Positions 56,588-64,000 of a stretch of 64,000 bases of DNA are shown here, piece after piece. The translations under genes and the position numbers were made by a program. The DNA comes from Selaginella moellendorffii (lineage: Eukaryota > Streptophyta > Lycopodiopsida > Selaginellales > Selaginellaceae). Position 1 is the first letter of the stretch; the number at the start of each line of letters is the position of its first letter. The notes below the pieces were generated by a model. It did no database searches and had not been told where the DNA came from. It saw only the letters and a program-made list of their open reading frames with translations. The stretch spans positions 2,215,549-2,279,548 of the forward strand of contig NW_003314280.1 of assembly GCF_000143415.4 (NCBI RefSeq), written 5' to 3'.

Positions 56588-57145
56588 GCTTCAGGAGCAG
56601 AACAGAACAGAAGATTTTTCAGATGAAATTACCAGATCATGAAAAGCTCCCATCTGGAAGGAGACGGTTTAGCATCATGAACATCTTGACTAGAATCAAG
56701 AGGACAAACCTGGGAAGGGGTGTAGCCAGCTTGAAGCTAGACTTTTCGTTCGAGTGCTCAAGCTCCAAGTCCCCCATCGATCAAGCCTCAATGAAGCTGC
56801 TAGAAGAAGCAGGCGCCACCTCCAAAGCGGACGATCATCACTGGCAAACAGAAGGACGCCAGATGCGATGCATGCATGCAACCGGAGGCGGATGCTCTGG
56901 AGCAACCAAGCCAGCGCCAACCGCTTTGGGGAAGAAGACTGTTACTCTGTTTTGCAGTTTACCATCTGCATTCACATGCGTAAAAAAGGAGACGTCGCAT
57001 CGGTTAGGTCAATACCTTTGCGGTCACTCACGGGACGCCGCCATGCATTTCCCACGCCTCAACAGGAAGACGTCAGCACACATACGTGAAAGTCTATTTA
57101 CCGGGAGTTTTTTTTAAAGCGGGACACAGGCAACTCGCTCTTCTT
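56588..57145. other. Intergenic, MFS 5' region to phosphorylase 3' end
   Basis: A plus-strand frame at 56623-57117 and overlapping minus-strand frames show no known domain. Part may be the MFS leader or first exon. Confidence 0.4.
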
Positions 57146-60100
57146 CTAGGAGTGCCGCAGCGGTTCTACGTTCCATATTTCCTCTGCATACTCGCGGATG
57201 GTTCTGTCAGTGCTGAACTGTCCACAACCGGCGGTGCTTAGAATGCTCATCTCGGCCCACCGCTTCTTGTCGACAAATGCTTTGTCAACAGCAGCCTGCG
57301 CAGAAGCACCGAGTGTTTAAGGCACGAGAGTTGTCAAACGGAGAGCGTACCTGAGCTTCCAAGTAAGATGGAAAATCATGGCCTAGCAAGTAATAGTCGT
57401 CCCCAGCTCCGTCAATGGTGTCACATAACGGTTGGAAGTACTCTGCATTGCCAAATACTCCTTTGCGAATCATGCTGAGCAGCAGCAAAATATCATGCTT
57501 AATTCGAATATAGAGAAAAGCAATAAGATACTGTACCCGACCACACGGCGAAACTCCAATACAGGTTGAAAATCTTTTTGCCCGGTTCGCAGCTCTGGGA
57601 TATCCTCTGCGCTGGGACCAAAGAGGAACTAGCCAGAGTGCAAAGTTAAGAGCCATGCAAAATGATAAAAGAGTGACAAACCATATTTTCGCTTCCTAAT
57701 TCTTCTTGAATTTCAACATTGGAGCCATCCTTGGTCCCTACAATGAGACAGCCGTTCATCGCAAACTTCATGTTTCCTGTGCCACATGCCTCACTCCCAG
57801 CAGTGCTGCCAGCCAAAGAAAATTGAACTGTCCGAGGCATTTCTCTAGAAAAAAAAGCTTACCTGAGGTGCTGGGATATATCACTTGCAGGTATTACAAG
57901 TTCTGCCATTGAGACATTATAGTCTGGAATGAAAATCTGCGTGTGCCAAAAGTGATGATCGATCGAACTTTTGGATTTCATACTTACTAGCTTCAATAGG
58001 TCTCCCACATCGGGGTCATTATTTAGCTTGTCGCCAACAGCATGGATCAATTTTATTATCCTTTTTGCATTTTCATAGCCAGGGGCCGCTTTTCCTCCAA
58101 GTATGCAAACGCGAGGCACAACCTTTTTTCTGTCTTCTGCTGTCATATTCTACAGCATAAAAGAGTAAGAATGTGCAAAATAGTGAACTAAAAACAATGC
58201 ACCTTAATGCAATCGTAGCGATGGATGATGCCGATAACATTCAAAAATTGCCTCTTGTACTCGTGAATGCGTTTGATTTGAACGTCAAACATTGCATCGA
58301 CATTCACCTGCAGCCGAGATGAGAGTCAATGGAAGTTAAAGTATCACCCACCTTTGCACCGCTGATTATTTGTATATAGGCTGCTAGCCTTGACTTATTT
58401 GATCTTCTCACCTACAAACCATGAGATAAGCCTTTACCAGAGGAGCTACCAAAAGATACCTTCATCCACTGCTCTTGAAGATTATAATCATTAGCGTGGA
58501 GACGAAGGCCCAAGAGCAAGTCCAGCTCTTTAAGCCAAGCTTCTGTTCCTAGCCACTTAGTGATCAACTGACTTAGATCCGGATTGCTGCATGCCATCCA
58601 TCTCCTCTGTTTTACAGTAAACGTCAACGGCAGGGCAAAACAAATGCGGAATTTACCTGGGTAACACCATTTGTTTTGCACTGAAATTTGTGTGGCCACA
58701 TATCATGAAAGTCCTGATAACACTCCTCGTCACAGATAATTCGGAGATCCAAGGAATGTACCTTAAATAGTGACGATTTAATGAACTCGAAGTGGCTTTT
58801 TGACACTCCGTTCACGGTATGACAGCTTACAAGCGCCAAATTTGCCATACGCACATTCTGCAAGTGGAACACTTGATCAAAGTTTGTTGAAGACAGCGAC
58901 GCTTACTTTCTTCTCGCCTTCCTCGATAATAGATAATCTAGACAGACGAACAAGATCATCGCCAAATTTTTTCTTCATTTCCTCCATAAAATAGAAATTG
59001 ATGCGATAGATTATCTGCAACACGCACCATGAGAAAAACTCAACAAAGATTCCAAAGAAAGACCTGCAAATGGCGTGGCAGAAGGTTCTCTAAAAGCTCT
59101 AAAGGCCACTTTTCCAATGCTTCGGGGAGGATTGCGTGATTTGTAAAAGAGAAAACTTTAGTGGTTATTTCCCATGACTTCACCCAATCTAGCTTCTCCT
59201 CATCCAAAAGTATCCTCATCAGTTCTGCCACGCCAATGATTGGATGTGTATCATTTAGCTGAAAGGCAACCTGACATTTGGACAATTTGTAAGTTAATCA
59301 TTCATTTTACCAAGATACCAACCTTTTGAGGAAAAGCCTCAAAATCGCAATGAAAATCTTTATATCTTCGTACTACATCTTGTAAAGAAGCTGATACCAG
59401 GAAAAATTGCTGTTTCAACCGGAGCTCTTTGCCCTGTAGCATGCGTTGAGTTTACGAAAGAAAAGCATAAAAAATACAACCTGATATGTCCTATCGTCTG
59501 GGTAAAGAATACTGCTGATCGTCTCAGCTCGCTGCTTACTAAGCACTGCATTCACATAGTCGCCAGTACTAAAAGAGTCCTGAAACGGGAAGAAATTAAA
59601 GATCAAAATGATAAAGTTTACATAGCCACCTACTAGTTCAAGTTCGCCACTTGGTTTTGCAGCCCAGAGCCGCAGATTTATGGTATTTTTTGTACCATAC
59701 CCGGGGATTGGATTGTCGTAGGCAACAGCTTCAACCTGTTAATCTAGTTAGTCTCATCGGAGAGAAATCAATATCTGTTTACCGTTTCCCCAGATGTCCA
59801 AATATATGTTTTCTTATTGTTCTCTTGTATTTCGTCCACATGACCATAGAACTGCCGGAATTCGTCAGATTAGAGCCTCCGCTTAGCAGGACTTCGACTA
59901 ACCTTTACAGGATATGTTGTATGAACTCGCTGAATTTCCCATGGATTACCAAAATTTAACCAGTAATCGGGATGCTCGAGTTGGAACCCATCCTGTATAG
60001 TCTGCCTAAACATACCATATTCATATCTTAAACCGTAACTGCCAGAAAAAACAGTACGCTGTTTCGCAGTTCTTGAAACTAATACGTGCTTACCCCCAAG

Positions 60101-61277
60101 CAGGATAGTCTAGAGTCGCAAGCGAGTCTAAAAAACAAGCAGCAAGCCGGCCGAGTCCACCATTTCCAAGAGCAGCATCTCTCTCCTGCAAAAGAAGAAC
60201 AAAAGACAAAGAAAACCTGAGAAACTCTGTAAAACACACACACTATATACCTGCTCGACCAAAATTTCTAAATCGAACCCGAGCTGTTTCAAAGCATCCG
60301 CATACTGTCCCTTGACCCCGATATTGATGATACTGTTTAGCAACGAACGACCTGATTGCATGCAAAGGTTGAGTCATAACGCTCAAGAAGGCGACCTTGA
60401 AGAGAATGCTCACCCATGAGGAACTCCATTGAAAGATAATATATCCTTTTGGGGTCCTTTTCTCTCATAAGTGAATGCGTATCGTTCCATCTCTCGATCA
60501 GCCGGTCCCGCACGCTATAGGCAGTGGCCTAGACATGGAGACACGCGTCAGCCACAAGGATAGGCACGAAAAATCGACAAAACCAATATCACTTACCTGG
60601 TATGCTTCGAAGTCATCAAACCGGAATCGTGATCTCGCCAGAGTATACTCGGAGTGATCCACGATGTTTTTCTGGATGCTAAACGTATCGTTCTTCAAGT
60701 ACTGATCCATGAGCTTGTACATTCGCTCCATCTTGTGCCTAAACCCCGGATCCGAGCTAGGAGCGCCTGGAACGTACGACCTGACGATGAAATCCATGAG
60801 CGATGTTGCAAGGTTGCTCTTCTCCGCGGCATCCAGCTTCTTGTCCCTGGCATTCTTTACCAAAATCTTGAGGAACTGCACAGAAACCCCGTCGTCCATG
60901 GCATTCTCTTCGAGCTGGACCGTCGCCTCGGCAACCTTGAATCCCAGATTCTTCACAAGGGCCACTGCTCCTTGCAACACATCCAATCCCTTGTTCTTGA
61001 CGCGAGCGGCGAGGAGGCAATCGCTCTCCCAGAAAACCGCCACTTCCCCGGCGGCATCCGACGCGATCGTCCCTACCTTGGAATCCAGAGCGGCAAATCT
61101 CCCACTGCCGCTCGCCCCAATCTGCGTCACCGATCGCTGCGCCGCGATATTTCCATGCCCGAGCGGTGGATTCTGCCATATCCGTGGATGATCCGGCGAG
61201 GCAATGCCGGCGCGCTTGCTCCCACAGCCGTGATGCCGCCATGGAAGAATCGCGGCGACGCTCGCCACCCGCGCCAT
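57146..61277 (-). CDS. Alpha-glucan (starch/glycogen) phosphorylase, plastid-targeted, with N-terminal extension
   Basis: Many short exons lie on the minus strand; exon 1 is 61277-60597 and the stop is TAG 57148-57146. The enzyme releases glucose-1-phosphate from alpha-1,4-glucans using pyridoxal phosphate. The N-terminus ([20 protein letters not shown]) looks like a transit peptide. Residues about 70-130 ([40 protein letters not shown]) resemble an ACT-like alpha/beta unit. The catalytic part begins near 185 ([16 protein letters not shown]). Hallmarks are [119 protein letters not shown] and the PLP-lysine signature [15 protein letters not shown] see no L78-type insertion of angiosperm PHO1. 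It ends [12 protein letters not shown]. Confidence 0.93.
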
Positions 61278-61367
61278 AGCCAGAGAGCTCCCTTTGCCAC
61301 ACTACCTAGACTACTCGATACACATGACAATGAGAAGCCACAAACTCCCCTAGCAAATATATGTCGC

Positions 61368-62960
61368 TCATGGCAATTGTACACGAACCATGTTTCTATC
61401 ACAGCCATACGTTTTGAGGCCCGAGTCATTCTTATAGATGTTCATGAAGAGCTCCTCCTCGCCGGGATTTGGATCATCCTTGGCCTTGGCTGCCGCATCG
61501 TCAACTTCTTGCTTGATTTCCTTGTCCACTGCCTTGAATTCCTCCTCTCTCATCACATTCTCCTGTGAAAGAAGAACAAATGAAGAGTGAGTGAAAACTG
61601 AGGAAGACTTTCAGTGCTTGCGAGCTCAACTTACTTTAATCATAAGTTTCTTGATGCGCTCGATCGGGTCGCGCTCCTGACGAACTCCCTGAATCTCGTT
61701 TCGTGTCCTGTAAGTGCTGCCGGGATCCGACATGCTGTGGCCGTGGTATCTGTACGTGTCCGCCTCCAAAACAATGGGACCCTGGAGAGGAAGCACTAAA
61801 AGATCTCGAAGAAGAACCAAGAAGAAAAAAAGAAAGCTCTACCTTTCCAGACAGGCAGTGCTCTTTGGCGAATCTCGTAGCTTCTTTTACAGCAAAAGCA
61901 TCCATCCCGTCAACCTGCGATTCCAGTTGAGTGTTCAAGTACAAAAAATCAAAGCCCCTCGGTACCTTTATCCCAGGAATGTAAGAAACACGGTCATAGA
62001 ACGTAGTCTTTTTCGAAGCTCGCCACTCGGCTGTTCCCATTCCATACTGCAAACCGAGGGAAAAGAAGAAACGCTAATGAAAAGTACGAGCTTCACTTAC
62101 GTGATTGTTCTCGACGAGAAAGATAAGCGGCAAATCCCACAGCCCGGCCATGTTCTTCGCTTCAAACAATTGTCCCTAAGCACACACTACGCTTTGAGAC
62201 CAAGCAAAGAGGCAATGCTCACAAACCTGATTACCTGCACCATCACCGTAGATGGCCATCGCAACGTTGTTCTTCTTCTCGTACTTATTTGCAAATGCCA
62301 AACCGGCACCGAGCGGTCCCGTGGTTCCCACAATCCCCCATCCTCCATAGAAATTATTGGAAGGCTTGTAGAGATGCATAGACCCTCCTTTCCCTCGAGC
62401 ACACCCTGTAGATCTTCCCATGAGCTCGGCAAAACATTCCTGGAAGAAAAAAAAAAGAAATTTTCAGCTCCTTTCGTTGAAACCATCCTAAAACTGAGAA
62501 ACTCACTTACGTGCACAGTTCCTCCTCGTCCGAGAAATGTAGCGTGATCTCTGTAAGCCGTGATCACGGTGTCCTCGTACGTCAAAGCTGCCTCCATCCC
62601 TATAGTGACCGCTTCTTGGCCATCGTAGAGATGGCAAAATCCCCGGACGAGCTGGGACTTGAAGAGCTGGCGCCGAAAAATCGATCAATCTTCTTCCCCT
62701 GGAGATAACCGAAAAGAAAATCCCTATACCTTGTCCGCAGTGATCTCCATTCGCCGGATCCGAAACATATCCCTGTACATCTTGACCAGCTCCTCTCTGC
62801 TCGTGACGGACTCCCGCGCGGGGCCTTCCTGGAGGAGATGGAGCTGGAATGGCACCGGAATTTCGACATTGATCGCGTCTGGCGCTTGAGCGGCGGCGGC
62901 CTGGCGGGGCTGCGATGCAAAGAGGCGCCGGGCGAGCGATCCGACGGTGGATCTCGTCAT
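61368..62960 (-). CDS. Pyruvate dehydrogenase E1 component, alpha subunit, mitochondrial
   Basis: Minus-strand exons begin with 62960-62730; exon 2 starts at 62666, and the stop is TGA 61370-61368. With the beta subunit it decarboxylates pyruvate using thiamine diphosphate and acetylates E2. The N-terminus [20 protein letters not shown] is a typical mitochondrial presequence. Hallmarks are [79 protein letters not shown] and the ThDP motif [37 protein letters not shown] and the regulatory-Ser loop [18 protein letters not shown] follow. It ends [13 protein letters not shown]. These match mitochondrial rather than plastid E1 alpha. The gene's stop is only about 90 bases from the phosphorylase ATG, so the phosphorylase promoter must be short or overlap this 3' UTR. 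Confidence 0.96.
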
Positions 62961-63072
62961 GGATCACGGATAGAGGGGAAATGCAATACCTTGTCACACC
63001 ACGCCCGCAAAATCCATCGCCAGAAGCCCCTGACACGGGACTGCATAGCATGCTTGCCACGTAGTAGCCCAA

Positions 63073-63080
63073 AAACCCTA
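63073..63080. promoter_or_regulatory. AAACCCTA motif in the PDH E1 alpha upstream region
   Basis: A telo-box-like AAACCCTA lies about 110 bases upstream of the E1 alpha ATG. Two inverted copies (TTTTAGGGTTCTAGCA near 63229, TTTTTAGGGTTCTAGCA near 63133) lie nearby, in the interval before UreF. Confidence 0.35.
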
Positions 63081-63259
63081 GGAAAGTGTCTTGGAGAATA
63101 TTCTCAAAGTCAAAGGCTAAAGGTAATTTCAATTATACAGTTTTTAGGGTTCTAGCAGGAGAATATTCTTATTGTAAAGTTAAAAGGCCTTTAATTTGGT
63201 TTATTATCTGAAAGGTAATGTCAAATGTTTTAGGGTTCTAGCATTTCTTCACTCGAGGA

Positions 63260-63958
63260 TCACGAGCAGAACAAGCGACTAAAGAGGTGATCGTGACAAG
63301 CCTGTGCGGTGTCCAAGAGAGGCGAGACCTGGCAAGCGTCCTCCACACCCCTGTCCGCGCATTTCCTCACCACGGCCTCGCCAAATCCTCGCAAGCTCTG
63401 CTGCATCGCCGCGGCTTGCAGCGGCCCGACCAGATTCAACCGGGTTGCCGCCGACAGCACGTCCCTCAGCGTCAGGTAGAGGTAAGCTCGCTGGCAAGTG
63501 AGCGCGTCCAGCTTGAGCAGCCCACACACGATCCCAAACACGCCGGCGTGGTGGCCGGAAGCTCGCCCCGCTCGGACCACCCCTCGCAGCTCTCCCAGCT
63601 CCGCAAGATCGGGGTACACTGTAGCCGCGGTCCTCAGCAGCGCGGACCCCTGGCTCGACGACGCTCGTCTCGCGACGTGGTTGCTCAGCGTCGCGTTGAG
63701 CAGCCGGTCCAGCTCGATCCATCCGGCCACGTCCGGTAGCTTGAAGCTCGCTGAGACGAACGGCAGCAGCAGCGATCCCGAGTTCTCGAGCGTTGACTTG
63801 ATGAAAGTGTCGAGGGACTTGGAGTCGCTAACGAGTCCCGCCTGGACTGCTGCCTCGAGACCGTAAGAATGCGCGAAGCCGCCGGTTGGAAAGAACGAGT
63901 CGACCAATTGCCATACTACCCAGTCGGACCCCTGTGACTTCTTCGCTGGGAGATCCAT
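63260..63958 (-). CDS. UREF: Urease accessory protein UreF
   Basis: A single visible exon of 232 residues. The start chosen is ATG 63958 (MDLPAKKSQGSDWVVWQLVD), which matches the usual start of plant UreF; the frame stays open upstream to a possible splice acceptor (CTCTTGCAG near the window end), so a 5' exon cannot be excluded. UreF works with UreD and UreG to deliver nickel to urease. Family features: SFFPTGGFAHSYGLEAAVQA at the N-terminus, GRASGHHAGVFGIVCGLLKL, RAYLYLTLRDVLSAATRLNL and VGPLQAAAMQQ. It ends LFSRLFCS. Urease itself is not in this window. Confidence 0.95.
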   Translation of the reverse strand: MDLPAKKSQGSDWVVWQLVDSFFPTGGFAHSYGLEAAVQAGLVSDSKSLDTFIKSTLENSGSLLLPFVSASFKLPDVAGWIELDRLLNATLSNHVARRASSSQGSALLRTAATVYPDLAELGELRGVVRAGRASGHHAGVFGIVCGLLKLDALTCQRAYLYLTLRDVLSAATRLNLVGPLQAAAMQQSLRGFGEAVVRKCADRGVEDACQVSPLLDTAQACHDHLFSRLFCS

Positions 63959-64000
63959 ACGAAAAGCTAGACCCTGCAAGAGTAGCGCCCTAGCTAAGTT

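Noticed and set aside
61714-62547. Plus-strand 277-codon frame across PDH E1 alpha
   Set aside because: It is the antisense shadow of conserved exons and introns of a certain gene.
40488-64000. A metabolic gene cluster (enolase, CTP synthase, phosphorylase, PDH, UreF)
   Set aside because: The genes belong to unrelated housekeeping pathways and different compartments; closeness reflects a compact genome.

Overview
This window is nuclear DNA of a land plant. Protein-coding genes have many very short introns (about 50-75 bp, GT...AG), and the set includes a class III peroxidase, a plastid-type enolase, a RAP/OPR organelle RNA factor and a BKI1/MAKR-like regulator. Compact introns, close gene spacing and the protein sequences fit a lycophyte such as Selaginella; the species is an inference, and no search was run.

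Region 1 (1-15.5 kb) is a rearranged accessory block. It holds broken pieces of two convergent neighbours, a RAP-domain gene and a cytochrome P450, repeated in both orientations. It also holds an inverted pair of class III peroxidase genes: an intact copy at 10628-11695 (+) and a broken copy at 4211-5246 (-). Between the peroxidases lies a decayed Mutator-like element (5568-9127) with GC-rich terminal inverted repeats and a SWIM-finger transposase relic.

Region 2 (15.5-36.1 kb) is a nest of transposons. A decayed Helitron replicase/helicase gene (15482-21540, +) carries a solo LTR (16568-18259) with target duplication GTTGG. A complete LTR retrotransposon of the same family (22048-29980, minus orientation, target duplication GTGTC, no recognisable gag-pol) sits inside an older LTR. 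That older LTR is followed by a 5 kb eroded internal region. The young family's LTRs carry a long CTCGGA-derived tandem array that explains many long but meaningless open frames.

Region 3 (36.1-40.5 kb) contains another inverted P450/RAP fragment pair, a fragment of a CCCH-zinc-finger/WD40 gene, and the only intact RAP gene (38406-40487). This gene is the likely parent of the copies in regions 1 and 3.

Region 4 (40.5-64 kb) is ordinary, gene-dense euchromatin: plastid enolase (+), BKI1/MAKR-like protein (+), CTP synthase (-), an unidentified possibly broken gene (-), an intronless beta-propeller/F-box-family-like protein (+), a ZIFL-type MFS transporter (-), alpha-glucan phosphorylase with an N-terminal extension (-), mitochondrial pyruvate dehydrogenase E1 alpha (-) and urease accessory protein UreF (-). 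They are unrelated housekeeping functions, not a cluster.

The strongest unusual signals are: a peroxidase with an otherwise complete ORF but both distal catalytic residues replaced; the hexamer-array LTR family seen both as a nested complete element and as a solo LTR; the scrambled RAP/P450 module; a duplicated CTP synthase exon; and repeated mini-exons in the MULE transposase. I did not find a convincing new multi-gene system.
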